Source: RGIG426 sp045598965 (lineage in GTDB: Bacteria > Bacillota > Clostridia > Oscillospirales > Acutalibacteraceae). From it: a stretch of 64,000 nt of DNA. A program made the translations under genes and the position numbers. The stretch lies in contig JAZRVH010000016.1 of assembly GCA_045598965.1 (NCBI GenBank), positions 1 through 64,000 on the forward strand. Reading direction: 5' to 3'. This document shows, piece after piece, positions 31,736 to 40,934 of the stretch. The first letter of the stretch is position 1; each line of letters begins with the position of its first letter. The notes beneath the pieces are model-generated. The model was not told where the DNA came from, did no database searches, and saw nothing but the letters and a program-made list of their open reading frames with translations.

Positions 31736-32311
31736 TTACAAAAGCGACTTAAATCCATAAAACGCAATCGCCATCAACCCGGCGGTCAACAACGTAATCG
31801 GCATCCCTTTAAAGGATTCGGGCACATCGTTGTTGGCGGTTTTCTCCCGCAATCCCGCCATCACGACAATGGCGATAAAGAAGCCGATAGAGGTACCTAA
31901 GCCGTTGATTACCGACGTTAAAAACCCGTTTTCCTGTTGAACGTTCTGCAACGCCACGCCAAGCACCGCACAGTTGGTGGTGATGAGCGGCAGATATACG
32001 CCGAGTGCCGCATACAGCGGACGGCTGTACCGTTTTAAGGTCATTTCCACAAGCTGAACCAATGCCGCAATTACTAAGATGAACGCAATCGTGTTCATAT
32101 ATTCGAGGTGAAGCGGCACAAGAACGCCGTGGTAGAGAAGCGAGGTAATCGCCGAAGAAAGCGTTACTACGCACATCACCGCCACACCCATTCCGGCGGC
32201 GGTTTTCAGTTGTTTGGAAACCCCGAGGAACGGGCAAAGTCCCAAAAACTGGCTTAGCACCACGTTGTTCACGAGAGCCGTGGTTAAAAGCAAAAGAAGC
32301 ATAGAAGTCAT
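31736..32311 (-). CDS. rnfA: RNF complex subunit RnfA
   Basis: 191 residues, six membrane helices. RnfA and RnfE are related integral subunits which hold a membrane Fe-S cluster through paired cysteines; here Cys occurs in LGLCPFLGV (near 25) and TTNCAVLGVALQ (near 110), the expected places. Start ATG 32311 overlaps the stop of rnfE by four bases. Standard length. Confidence 0.96.
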   Translation of the reverse strand: MTSMLLLLLTTALVNNVVLSQFLGLCPFLGVSKQLKTAAGMGVAVMCVVTLSSAITSLLYHGVLVPLHLEYMNTIAFILVIAALVQLVEMTLKRYSRPLYAALGVYLPLITTNCAVLGVALQNVQQENGFLTSVINGLGTSIGFFIAIVVMAGLREKTANNDVPESFKGMPITLLTAGLMAIAFYGFKSLL

Positions 32312-33012
32312 CCCTCATCCTCCTCTCGCTTGGCCGGTGCACAGCCGATACAGCCAGAAGGACAGGACGCACAGTTGCCGGTGCAGGTGCGGTCCTTCGG
32401 ACGGGGCACATTGGTGGCAGACGGGGCTTTCAGCTTGTTTTGCAGTGCCGTCAGGCACGCCAACACAAAAAACGCACCGGGTGCCAACGTAAAAATAGCG
32501 ATACGGTCTATCGTCTCCGGCACCACCGTCAACCCGAACACCGTGCCGTTGCCGAGCAACTCACGCACGGCACCGATACACACAAGGGCGACTGTGAAGC
32601 CGAGCCCCATGCCGACACCGTCAAACAGCGACAGCCACACGGTATTTTTGGAAGCATACGCCTCTGCCCTACCGAGAATGATGCAGTTCACCACAATCAG
32701 CGGAATATAAATTCCCAACGCACTATACAGCGACGGGACATACGCTTGCATAAGCAGCTGTACCATCGTCACAAAGGTGGCGACAATAACAATGTAGGCG
32801 GGCATTCGCACCTTTTGGGGAATACATTTCCGCAAAGCGGAAATCATCAGGTTGGACATGGTGAGCACCGCCGCCGTAGACAAGCCCATTCCCAGTCCGT
32901 TCACCGCCGCTGTCGTCACCGCAAGCGTCGGACACATACCGAGCATCAAGACAAAAGTGGGGTTTTCTTTAACAAGGCCGTTATACAGCCGTTCCCATGC
33001 TTGTTTAAGCAT
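32308..33012 (-). CDS. rnfE: RNF complex subunit RnfE with a Cys-rich C-terminal tail
   Basis: 234 residues. Residues 1-200 are the usual six-helix RnfE (NPTFVLMLGMCPTLAVTT near 17; VNCIILGRAEAYASKN near 108), paralogous to RnfA, with the two cluster cysteines present. Residues 200-234 are an added hydrophilic tail with five cysteines spaced C-x3-C-x2-C-x3-C-x2-C at 210-224. The rnfA start overlaps its stop, and its start overlaps rnfG. Tail function unknown. Confidence 0.94.
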   Translation of the reverse strand: MLKQAWERLYNGLVKENPTFVLMLGMCPTLAVTTAAVNGLGMGLSTAAVLTMSNLMISALRKCIPQKVRMPAYIVIVATFVTMVQLLMQAYVPSLYSALGIYIPLIVVNCIILGRAEAYASKNTVWLSLFDGVGMGLGFTVALVCIGAVRELLGNGTVFGLTVVPETIDRIAIFTLAPGAFFVLACLTALQNKLKAPSATNVPRPKDRTCTGNCASCPSGCIGCAPAKREEDEG

Positions 33013-33625
33013 TGCCGCTCACCCCGCTTTCCGCTTCACGTGCCGCATACGCCGTATACAGTGCCGCACCGCAAATTTCTTTCAAAGCGTTCGAGGTATA
33101 CGTGGCACCGGAAATCACATCCACATCCACGGCGAGATGTTTGCCCACAAAGGTTTTTTGATACTCCGGATCGTCGCACTTGGCACCGAAACCGGCGGTC
33201 TCGCTGTGGGACAGCACGGTAAAACCAAAAATTTGGCCGGCATCCGTCACGCTCACAACGGCATCAATTTCCCCGCCATAGCCGCTGGTGGAAGAAGCGG
33301 CAATCACATACCCCACCGGCGTGTTGGTGCGGTCGGTTGCACGAAGAATTTCCGAGACGTGAGCACGTTTCAGCGATATGCCGACGCCCTCCGCCTCGTC
33401 GCTAGCAAACGTGTTGTTTACCGCCGTCAACAGCTCATCACCGCCGTCAAGCGGAGAAAACGACGCACCGGGATAGACGGTCTCATACGCCTTTTGTTTT
33501 GCCTCGTTTTCCGCTTTGTCGATGGGAGCTTTGGTCAACGCATACACACACGCCAACGCCGCCGCCGACACAAGCGTAATGGTAAACAAAATCAGAGCGT
33601 CACGAAAAAGTCCTTTTTTCTTCAT
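33005..33625 (-). CDS. rnfG: RNF complex subunit RnfG (FMN-binding)
   Basis: 206 residues. One N-terminal helix (10-30) and an extracytoplasmic FMN-binding domain. The covalent flavin site is SGATYTS (near residue 172), preceded by HSETAGFGAKCDDP (near 140), both diagnostic. Needs ApbE, encoded in the same operon. Overlaps rnfD by four bases (33622) and rnfE by eight. Confidence 0.95.
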   Translation of the reverse strand: MKKKGLFRDALILFTITLVSAAALACVYALTKAPIDKAENEAKQKAYETVYPGASFSPLDGGDELLTAVNNTFASDEAEGVGISLKRAHVSEILRATDRTNTPVGYVIAASSTSGYGGEIDAVVSVTDAGQIFGFTVLSHSETAGFGAKCDDPEYQKTFVGKHLAVDVDVISGATYTSNALKEICGAALYTAYAAREAESGVSGNA

Positions 33626-34596
33626 TTCGAACGCCCCCCTTTTCCAAATGCACGGGGCATTGTAATTTTTTCAATGAGCGGCACCAGCAGGTTGACGATA
33701 ATAATCGCAAAGGACACGCCCTCTGCCGATTTACCGAGCACACGGAACGCCGCTGTCAAAAAGCCGAGGAGCAATCCGTATAGTAGTCGTCCGCCGTTGG
33801 TGATGGGACAAGTCACATAATCAGTCGCCATAAAGAACGCACCGAGCATAAGCCCGCCGCCAAACGCCTGCATCAGCAGGTACTGCGGCAAGGGAAACGT
33901 CCCCGTTATGCCTTTCATAGCGGCAAACACACCGCAAAACACCAACGTCGAGGTGATGTACGCCACCGGAATGTGCCACGTAATAACCTTGCGGAAAAAG
34001 AGGTAGGCGGCACCAATAAGCACCGCCGCCACCGACGTCTCACCGAGACAGCCGGAGTGCGTGCCGAGGAACATATGCCACAAATCCGCCGAATGGCCGG
34101 CTTTCAGATCCATCATCGGCGTAGCGGAGGACACAAGATCCACCGCCTTTTGAGCGGTACGAAGCGGCGGGTACGCCGTCATACGCTCCGCAAACGAAAT
34201 CACCAAAAAACACCGTGCCGCCAAAGCGGGGTTCATAATGTTCTGTCCGATGCCGCCAAACAGCTGTTTTACCACAAGAATGGCAAACACGCCGCCAATC
34301 ACCGGCACAAACAGCGGCACGGAAGCCGGCATACAATACGCCAACAGCAAGCCGGTGACAATCGCACTGCCATCGCTGACGGTAACAGGACGCTTCATCG
34401 CTTTTTGGAACAAGAACTCCGTCAACACACAACTGACAACCGAGGCGAGGATGACCCAAAGGGCCTTGAACCCAAAGAGATAGACGCCACACACACCGCA
34501 GGGTAAGAGGGCGATGATGACATCCTGCATAATCCGTTCGGTAGTCACATCACAACGGATGTGCGGTGCAGAGGAAACGTGGATTTTGTCGGTCAT
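33622..34596 (-). CDS. rnfD: RNF complex subunit RnfD (FMN-binding)
   Basis: 324 residues, about eight or nine membrane helices, with NqrB/RnfD signatures: FGGIGQNIMNPALAARCFL near 113. The covalent-FMN Thr lies in DLVSSATPM near 155, where most family members have S-G-A-T; the second residue is Ser here. Overlaps rnfC's stop (34593) and rnfG's start, so translation of C-D-G-E is coupled. Confidence 0.93.
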   Translation of the reverse strand: MTDKIHVSSAPHIRCDVTTERIMQDVIIALLPCGVCGVYLFGFKALWVILASVVSCVLTEFLFQKAMKRPVTVSDGSAIVTGLLLAYCMPASVPLFVPVIGGVFAILVVKQLFGGIGQNIMNPALAARCFLVISFAERMTAYPPLRTAQKAVDLVSSATPMMDLKAGHSADLWHMFLGTHSGCLGETSVAAVLIGAAYLFFRKVITWHIPVAYITSTLVFCGVFAAMKGITGTFPLPQYLLMQAFGGGLMLGAFFMATDYVTCPITNGGRLLYGLLLGFLTAAFRVLGKSAEGVSFAIIIVNLLVPLIEKITMPRAFGKGGRSK

Positions 34597-35939
34597 TTTT
34601 CTCCCCCGCTTTCTTTTTTTGCCCTAACCTGCAACAACGCTTTGGTTTTACGGCGAGCATATTGGAAGCTTTGTGTCAGCGGAATTTTTGCGGGGCACAC
34701 ATAGGTGCACGAGCCGCATTCGATACATTCCATGCCGTTCAGTGCCATAAACTGCTCAAAATCCTCCGCCTCGGCGGCGGCGTGCATCGAGCGGGGCACC
34801 AACAATTCCGGACAAGCACGCAAGCACCGTCCGCAATGAATACAAGCGGTCGTTTTCGACTGTTCCACCTCGTCCTCCGAAAAAGCGAGAATACACGACG
34901 AGGTTTTTACAACGGGAATATCCAAAGAAAACAGCGACAATCCCATCATCGGGCCGCCGGAAATCACTTTTTTCGGTTCGCCGATAAAGCCACCCGCTTC
35001 CTCAACCACGTGGGAATACAAGTCGCCGCAAGCAACCCGTAGGTTGCAGGGGTTTTTCACGGCATCGCCGGAGACGGTTACCACACGGTGGGTCAACGGC
35101 AATCCGTCACACACAGCCTCCTCGATGGCAACCACCGTAGCGATATTGTCCACAAGACATCCCGCCGCCGCCGGTAATTGACCGGAGTTGATATCCCGAC
35201 CGGTTACCGCATGGATGAGCATACGCTCATCTCCCTCGGGGTATTTGGTTTTAAGAGGAGCCACCGAAATACGAGGCTCATTTTTCACCCGTTCAGACAA
35301 AAGCCGAATGGCTTCCGGTTTGTTCTTTTCAATCGCAATCACCGCTTTGGCATTGGGAAACAGCGACAAGATAATATGTAACCCTCGAATAAGCTTTTCG
35401 GGCTGCTCCATCATAAGCCGATAGTCGGTGGTCAAATACGGCTCACACTCCACACCGTTGGCAATAACCGTGTCAATTTCCTCCGGTTTAGGAGGGTTAA
35501 GTTTAATATGTGTTGGGAAACCGGCACCGCCGAGACCGACAATGCCCGCTTCTTTGATAATATCACGAATTTCCGTAGCGGAAAGCTGGGTGTAATCCCT
35601 ATGCTGACCGAAATTTTCCACCGTTTCGTATTGCTCGTCATTTTCCACCACGATGGCATCCACCATCTCTCCCCGCACGCCGAGAAACGCACCAACACGC
35701 TTCACCGTGCCGGACACGGCACACACCACATCAGCGGAAATGCCGCTGTTGGCGACGGCAATAGTTTGACCGACAAGCACCCGATCCCCCTCGGAAACAA
35801 GGGGCGATGCCGGGCGTCCGATATGTTGTGCCAACGGATATGCCATGGTTTTACCCGGTAGAATTTCCCGGATAACAGCATCCGCCGTCAACGACTTGTT
35901 CCCGTCCACATGGACGCCGTGTGCAAAAGAACGCCACAT
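34593..35939 (-). CDS. rnfC: RNF complex subunit RnfC
   Basis: 448 residues. Cytosolic NADH-side subunit: an N-terminal RnfC barrel-sandwich-like domain, the FMN/NAD-binding motif GIVGLGGAGFPTHIK (near 133) and NGVECEPYLTTDYRL (near 164), a SLBB-like segment, then two 4Fe-4S motifs CIHCGRCLRACP (near 362) and CIECGSCTYVCP (near 402). Start ATG with AAGGAGGG. First gene of the rnf operon; a TATACT box is at 35980-35985 on the minus strand with a poor -35. Confidence 0.96.
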   Translation of the reverse strand: MWRSFAHGVHVDGNKSLTADAVIREILPGKTMAYPLAQHIGRPASPLVSEGDRVLVGQTIAVANSGISADVVCAVSGTVKRVGAFLGVRGEMVDAIVVENDEQYETVENFGQHRDYTQLSATEIRDIIKEAGIVGLGGAGFPTHIKLNPPKPEEIDTVIANGVECEPYLTTDYRLMMEQPEKLIRGLHIILSLFPNAKAVIAIEKNKPEAIRLLSERVKNEPRISVAPLKTKYPEGDERMLIHAVTGRDINSGQLPAAAGCLVDNIATVVAIEEAVCDGLPLTHRVVTVSGDAVKNPCNLRVACGDLYSHVVEEAGGFIGEPKKVISGGPMMGLSLFSLDIPVVKTSSCILAFSEDEVEQSKTTACIHCGRCLRACPELLVPRSMHAAAEAEDFEQFMALNGMECIECGSCTYVCPAKIPLTQSFQYARRKTKALLQVRAKKESGGEK

Positions 35940-35979
35940 ATCGGTCCCTCCTTAAAACAAAATAAATGCATACGTGCTA

Positions 35980-35985
35980 AGTATA
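35980..35985 (-). promoter_or_regulatory. Probable -10 box of the rnf operon
   Basis: Minus-strand TATACT about 41 bp upstream of the rnfC ATG. The -35 region (TGGATT at 17 bp) is weak. Confidence 0.45.
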
Positions 35986-36087
35986 TCATACGGATTTATG
36001 AAAATCCACTTTTCTACAAGTTTTTGCAAATATTTCGACATATTTTATAACGTTTATACTTTTTAGACATATTTTGAATGGTTATAG

Positions 36088-36117
36088 TTGACAAATCCCC
36101 GTCTAATAGGGTAAAAT
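36088..36117 (+). promoter_or_regulatory. Promoter for glnN
   Basis: TTGACA (36088-36093), 18 bp, TAAAAT (36112-36117), 34 bp upstream of the ATG at 36152. Confidence 0.75.
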
Positions 36118-36151
36118 GCAAGGTATGAATGTATAAGGAGGGAATATCCCT

Positions 36152-38257
36152 ATGACCAATATCCCGAAAATTTTCGGCTCAATGGTGTTTGGCGACGCCG
36201 CTATGAAACAATATCTCCCGGCGGAGGCATACCGTGCCCTGAAAAACACAATGGAAAACGGCAAACGACTCGACCCCACTCTCGCCAATGTTATCGCTGC
36301 GGCGATGCGTGATTGGGCGGTGGAACGTGGGGCGACCCACTATACCCACTGGTTCCAGCCGATGACCGGTGTTACCGCCGAGAAGCACGACAGCTTTTTG
36401 ATGCCCGACGGGCAAGGCGGCGTGATTATGGAGTTCTCCGGCAAAGAGCTGTTCAAAGGCGAGTCGGATGCTTCCAGCTTCCCCTCCGGCGGTCTGCGTG
36501 CCACTTTTGAAGCTCGTGGATATACGGCGTGGGACCCCACGTCCTATGCATTCATTAAAGACAACACACTGTGTATCCCCCCCGCATTCTGCTCTTTCGG
36601 CGGCGAGGCATTAGACAAAAAAACTCCGCTGTTGCGTTCAATGGAAGCCATCAACCGAGAGGCACTTCGTGTGTTGCGTCTGTTTGAGGTTGGCGAAAAA
36701 GCCACCATCAATATGGTCTATCCCACCGTGGGAGCAGAGCAGGAATATTTTCTCATTGACCGAGCCATGTTTGACGCCCGTAAAGACCTGCTGTTTACCG
36801 GCCGCACCTTGTTCGGTGCAAAGCCGCCCCGTGGTCAAGATTTGGACGATCATTATTTTGGCTCTATCAAACCCCGTGTCGCCTCTTTTATGAGCGAACT
36901 GGACGAGGAACTGTGGAAATTAGGTGTCTACGCCAAAACCGAGCATAACGAGGCGGCACCCGGTCAACACGAGCTTGCCCCGTTTTACAATACCGTCAAC
37001 ATCGCCACCGACCATAACCAGCTGACGATGGAGACGATGAAAAAGCTTGCCACCCGTCACGGAATGGTGTGCCTGCTTCACGAAAAACCCTTTGCCGGTG
37101 TCAACGGCTCGGGCAAACATATCAACTGGTCTTTACAAACGGACACCGGTGAAAACCTCTTTGAACCGGGCGACACGCCCCACCAAAATGCACGATTTCT
37201 TCTGTTCCTCTGTGCCGTTATCAAAGGCGTGGACGAGCATCAAGACCTTCTGCGTATCTCGGTTGCCGGCCCCGGCAACGACCACCGTCTCGGTGCCAAC
37301 GAGGCACCGCCCGCCGTGGTGTCGCTGTTCCTCGGTGACGAGTTGACCGAAATCCTCACCTCCATTGAGGAGGGTACCCCCTACGACCCGAAAGAAACCG
37401 TTTCGATGAAAGTCGGCGTGCACGTGTTGCCCCGCTTCCCGAAAGATACCACCGACCGCAACCGCACCTCGCCGTTCGCCTTTACCGGCAACAAATTCGA
37501 GCTGCGTATGCTCGGTTCTTCCGCCTCTTGTGCTGGCCCGAACATCGTGCTGAACACGATTGTTGCCGACGAGCTCGGGCAATTCGCCAGCCGACTGGAA
37601 TCAGCGGCAGACTTCCAAGCGGAGCTTCACAACATCATCCGTGAAACCATCCACGCCCACAAACGTATTATCTTTAACGGCAACGGCTACGACGATAAAT
37701 GGATTGCCGAAGCCACGCAGGGTCGTGGACTGCTCAACCTGAAAACCACGCCCGACTGCCTGCCCTATTGGGTGGCGAGCAAAAACGTGGCGTTGTTCGC
37801 CCGCCATCGGGTGTTCACCGAAAGTGAACTGCATTCCCGCTGTGAAATCCTGCTTGAAAACTATGTCAAGGTGCTCAACATTGAAGCACTGACCGCATTG
37901 GATATGGCACGCAAGGATATCTATCCGGCGGTGTCCGGCTATCTGCGTAAGCTGTCCGAAAGCGTACTGCTTCGCAAAACGGCTCTTCCGGAAACGGCGG
38001 TCGCCACGCCGGAAGAAGCTCTCATCAAAAAGCTTTCCGCACTCCTCGACACGCTCGGCAAAGAGATAGATGCTCTCGACAACGCCATTGCCAAAGCCAA
38101 GGACTATTCCGACGCATGGGAGCTGTCCGTCTACTACCGTGACTACATTCTGCGAGCGATGAATGCCTTGCGTGAAACTGCCGACGAAATGGAAACGCTG
38201 ACCGCAAAAGCGGATTGGCCGTTCCCCACTTACGGCGATATTCTGTTCAGCGTTTAA
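36152..38257 (+). CDS. glnN: Type III glutamine synthetase
   Basis: 701 residues, the length class of GSIII rather than GSI (about 450). Assimilates ammonia into glutamine. The GSIII signatures are present: FGSMVFGDAAMKQYLP at the N-terminus, THYTHWFQPMTGVTAEKHD near 68, VGAEQEYFLID near 195, EHNEAAPGQHELAPF near 270, and GSGKHINWSLQT near 325. Preceded by AAGGAGG; sits alone with its own promoter and terminator. The C-terminal helical extension (about 600-700) is normal for the family. Confidence 0.96.
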   Translation: MTNIPKIFGSMVFGDAAMKQYLPAEAYRALKNTMENGKRLDPTLANVIAAAMRDWAVERGATHYTHWFQPMTGVTAEKHDSFLMPDGQGGVIMEFSGKELFKGESDASSFPSGGLRATFEARGYTAWDPTSYAFIKDNTLCIPPAFCSFGGEALDKKTPLLRSMEAINREALRVLRLFEVGEKATINMVYPTVGAEQEYFLIDRAMFDARKDLLFTGRTLFGAKPPRGQDLDDHYFGSIKPRVASFMSELDEELWKLGVYAKTEHNEAAPGQHELAPFYNTVNIATDHNQLTMETMKKLATRHGMVCLLHEKPFAGVNGSGKHINWSLQTDTGENLFEPGDTPHQNARFLLFLCAVIKGVDEHQDLLRISVAGPGNDHRLGANEAPPAVVSLFLGDELTEILTSIEEGTPYDPKETVSMKVGVHVLPRFPKDTTDRNRTSPFAFTGNKFELRMLGSSASCAGPNIVLNTIVADELGQFASRLESAADFQAELHNIIRETIHAHKRIIFNGNGYDDKWIAEATQGRGLLNLKTTPDCLPYWVASKNVALFARHRVFTESELHSRCEILLENYVKVLNIEALTALDMARKDIYPAVSGYLRKLSESVLLRKTALPETAVATPEEALIKKLSALLDTLGKEIDALDNAIAKAKDYSDAWELSVYYRDYILRAMNALRETADEMETLTAKADWPFPTYGDILFSV

Positions 38258-38282
38258 TCCGGCGAGAGCCTAACGAACGTTC

Positions 38283-38316
38283 GGGCGGCTCTCTTTCGGG
38301 AGAGCCGCCCTTTTTC
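38283..38316 (+). terminator. Terminator after glnN
   Basis: 11-bp perfect stem GGGCGGCTCTC / GAGAGCCGCCC with a six-base loop and a T5 run. The deoC ribosome binding site follows within 20 bp and no promoter is seen between, so some read-through may feed deoC. Confidence 0.85.
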
Positions 38317-38342
38317 TTAAAGATATAAAAGGAGTTTACGCT

Positions 38343-38999
38343 ATGGATACATCCGCTATTCTTTCCCGTGTGGACCACACCCTGCTTTCCCAAACCGCCA
38401 CAAGGGACGAGCTTTACGCCCTGTGTGACGAGGCACGCAAATATGCCTGTGCCTCTGTCTGTGTTCCGCCCGCACTGGTCAACGCCGCCAAACGGTATCT
38501 AAAAAACCGCTTACCGGTGTGCACCGTCATCGGATTCCCGAACGGCTACAACAGCACCGCCGCCAAGGTGGCGGAAGCACGTCTCGCCATTGAGGACGGA
38601 GCAACCGAACTCGATATGGTGGTCAATTTGGGAAGAGTTAAAGAGGGTGATTTTGCCTTTGTAACTGCCGAAATTGCGGCACTCAAAGCGGTGTGCGGCG
38701 ACCTTGTTCTTAAAGTAATTGTGGAGACCTGCCTCTTGACCGAAGCTGAAAAAATTGCTTTGTGTCACTGTGTTTCCGACGCCGGTGCCGACTTTATCAA
38801 AACCTCCACCGGCTTTTCCAAAGGCGGGGCAACCGTCGAGGATATTGCCTTGTTCAAAGCCCACGTTGCCGATGGCGTAAAAATCAAAGCCGCCGGCGGC
38901 ATTCGTACCTTTGAAGCTGCCGAAGCCCTGATACAAGCGGGTGCAGACCGCATCGGTGCCTCTGCCCTCGTAAAATTGATGGAAGAAACGAATCCCTAA
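38343..38999 (+). CDS. deoC: Deoxyribose-phosphate aldolase
   Basis: 218 residues. Splits 2-deoxyribose-5-phosphate to glyceraldehyde-3-phosphate and acetaldehyde. Family motifs are VDHTLLSQTAT (near 8), CTVIGFPNGYNSTAAKVAEA (near 60), ELDMVVNLG (near 91), the Schiff-base lysine in DFIKTSTGF (near 152), and VKIKAAGGIRT (near 180). AAGGAG precedes the ATG. First gene of a four-gene nucleoside catabolic operon. Confidence 0.95.
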   Translation: MDTSAILSRVDHTLLSQTATRDELYALCDEARKYACASVCVPPALVNAAKRYLKNRLPVCTVIGFPNGYNSTAAKVAEARLAIEDGATELDMVVNLGRVKEGDFAFVTAEIAALKAVCGDLVLKVIVETCLLTEAEKIALCHCVSDAGADFIKTSTGFSKGGATVEDIALFKAHVADGVKIKAAGGIRTFEAAEALIQAGADRIGASALVKLMEETNP

Positions 39000-39027
39000 A
39001 ACTCACGAACGAAAAGGAGTGTTTGCT

Positions 39028-39750
39028 ATGACCCCCTCAACCCCGCATATTAAACTGCTCAATGACCGAGGCTTTGCCAAATCCGTGTTGATGCCCGGCG
39101 ATCCTCTACGCTCAAAATACATTGCCGAAACCTTTTTGACCGACCCCGTACTGGTGAATGATGTGCGTGGCGTACAAGGCTATACCGGCTTCTTTAACGG
39201 AAAACCCGTTTCGGTAATGGCAAGCGGTATGGGAATGCCGTCCATCGGCATTTATTCCTATGAGCTGTATACCAAATTCGGCGTAGAAACCATTCTGCGT
39301 GTTGGCTCGGCAGGAGCCATGCAAGAGCATCTCAACCTGCGAGATGTCGTTGCCGGTATGGGAGCTTGTACCAACTCCAATTTTGCCGCTCAGTACGGTC
39401 TGTCCGGCACATTTGCCCCTATCGCCGACTACGAAACCCTTCAAAAAGCAGAGCTTGCCGCCAAGAAAATGGGGCTATCCCTCCACGTCGGCAACCTCCT
39501 CTCCTCCGACACATTTTATTCGGATGACCCCACCGAAAAAGACAACTGGAAAAAAATGGGTGTGTTAGCGGTGGAAATGGAGAGTGCCGCCCTGTATATG
39601 ACAGCGGCACGGTGTGGCAAAAAAGCGTTATGCCTTTGCACCATTTCCGACCTGTTGTTTGACCAAACCCGTGAATTAACCCCGGATGAACGTCAACAAG
39701 GAATGAACGATATGCTCCGTCTGGCTTTGGAAACCGCCACAGCCGACTGA
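39028..39750 (+). CDS. deoD: Purine-nucleoside phosphorylase (DeoD type)
   Basis: 240 residues from the ATG at 39028 (AAAAGGAG upstream). Phosphorolysis of purine (deoxy)nucleosides. Diagnostic segments are VLMPGDPLRSKYIAE (near 19), SGMGMPSIGIYSYEL (near 66), LRVGSAGAM (near 86) and AVEMESAALY (near 178), the trimer/hexamer low-specificity type. Deoxyribose-1-phosphate product is isomerised by DeoB, encoded next. Confidence 0.95.
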   Translation: MTPSTPHIKLLNDRGFAKSVLMPGDPLRSKYIAETFLTDPVLVNDVRGVQGYTGFFNGKPVSVMASGMGMPSIGIYSYELYTKFGVETILRVGSAGAMQEHLNLRDVVAGMGACTNSNFAAQYGLSGTFAPIADYETLQKAELAAKKMGLSLHVGNLLSSDTFYSDDPTEKDNWKKMGVLAVEMESAALYMTAARCGKKALCLCTISDLLFDQTRELTPDERQQGMNDMLRLALETATAD

Positions 39751-39761
39751 AAGGAGAACGT

Positions 39762-40934
39762 ATGACAAACCGCATTTTTTGGATTGTATTAGACAGTCTC
39801 GGCATCGGTCACGCACCGGATGCCGCCGCTTTCGGAGACGAGGGAAGTCACACCTTAAAAAGTGCCTTTTCCGACCCCGTTTGTCAGCTTCAAAACCTGC
39901 AAAAAATGGGATTGTTCAACATTGAGGGAGCTGACTGCGGCGAACCCGTCGCCGCCCCCACCGCCGCCTTCGGCCGCCTGACCGAGCGTTCCGGCGGCAA
40001 AGACACCACCTCCGGTCACTGGGAAATGGCAGGTCTCGTCAGCGAGACGCCGTTCCCCACGTATCCGAACGGCTTTCCGCCCGAGGTGATTGAAGAATTC
40101 TGTATGAAAACCGGCCGCAAAGTGTTGTGCAACAAGCCCTACTCCGGCACGGAAGTCATCAAGGACTACGGCGAAGAACACTTGAAATCCGGCGACCTCA
40201 TCGTATACACCTCGGCAGACAGTGTGTTCCAAATTGCCGCCCACGAAGACGTCGTTCCGGTTGAAACGCTATACGAATACTGCCAAATCGCCCGCAACAT
40301 CTTGCAAGGCGAGCACGGCGTCGGACGTGTGATTGCCCGTCCGTTCGTCGGCACTTGTACCGCCGATTTCACCCGCACACCCCGTCGCCACGATTTTTCC
40401 CTTACTCCGCCGAGCGACACCGTGCTGAACCTCGCTGAAAAAGCGGGGCTTGACGTCATTTCCGTCGGAAAAATTCGTGATATTTTCGCCGGAAGCGGTA
40501 TTACAAGTGCCAACCCCACCACCGGCAACACCGACGGTATGGACAAAACACTGGCGATTGCCGACACCGATTTTTTCGGCATCTGCTTTACAAATCTCGT
40601 GGATTTCGATATGCTCTATGGTCATCGCAACGACATCCACGGCTACGCCGCCGCCTTGGCGGAATTCGATGCGTGGCTGCCGAATTTGCTTAAAAAACTA
40701 AGGCCCGACGATATTCTGCTGATTACCGGCGACCACGGTTGTGACCCCGCAACCGAAAGCACCGACCATTCACGGGAGCGTGTGCCGCTTCTTGTTTACG
40801 GCGACACGGTAAACTCGGTCGATTTCGGCACTCGCCCCTGCTTCGCCGACCTCGGCAAAACCGTCGCCGACTGGTTGGAGCTTGACGGCTCCGGGCTATC
40901 CGGAGAAAGCTTCAAAAAGGAGATTACAAAATGA
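39762..40934 (+). CDS. deoB: Phosphopentomutase
   Basis: 390 residues. Interconverts (deoxy)ribose 1- and 5-phosphates using Mn2+. Alkaline-phosphatase-superfamily motifs: IVLDSLGIGHAPDA (residue 8 on), the phosphorylated Thr in GGKDTTSGHWEMAG (near 84), and metal ligands LLITGDHGCDPATESTDHSRE (split around residue 325-345). RBS AAAGGAG. Its last codons overlap the start of cdd by four bases. Confidence 0.95.
   Translation: MTNRIFWIVLDSLGIGHAPDAAAFGDEGSHTLKSAFSDPVCQLQNLQKMGLFNIEGADCGEPVAAPTAAFGRLTERSGGKDTTSGHWEMAGLVSETPFPTYPNGFPPEVIEEFCMKTGRKVLCNKPYSGTEVIKDYGEEHLKSGDLIVYTSADSVFQIAAHEDVVPVETLYEYCQIARNILQGEHGVGRVIARPFVGTCTADFTRTPRRHDFSLTPPSDTVLNLAEKAGLDVISVGKIRDIFAGSGITSANPTTGNTDGMDKTLAIADTDFFGICFTNLVDFDMLYGHRNDIHGYAAALAEFDAWLPNLLKKLRPDDILLITGDHGCDPATESTDHSRERVPLLVYGDTVNSVDFGTRPCFADLGKTVADWLELDGSGLSGESFKKEITK

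Noticed and set aside
38258..38342. Separate promoter for deoC
   Set aside because: Only the glnN terminator and a ribosome binding site are present; no -35/-10 pair found.
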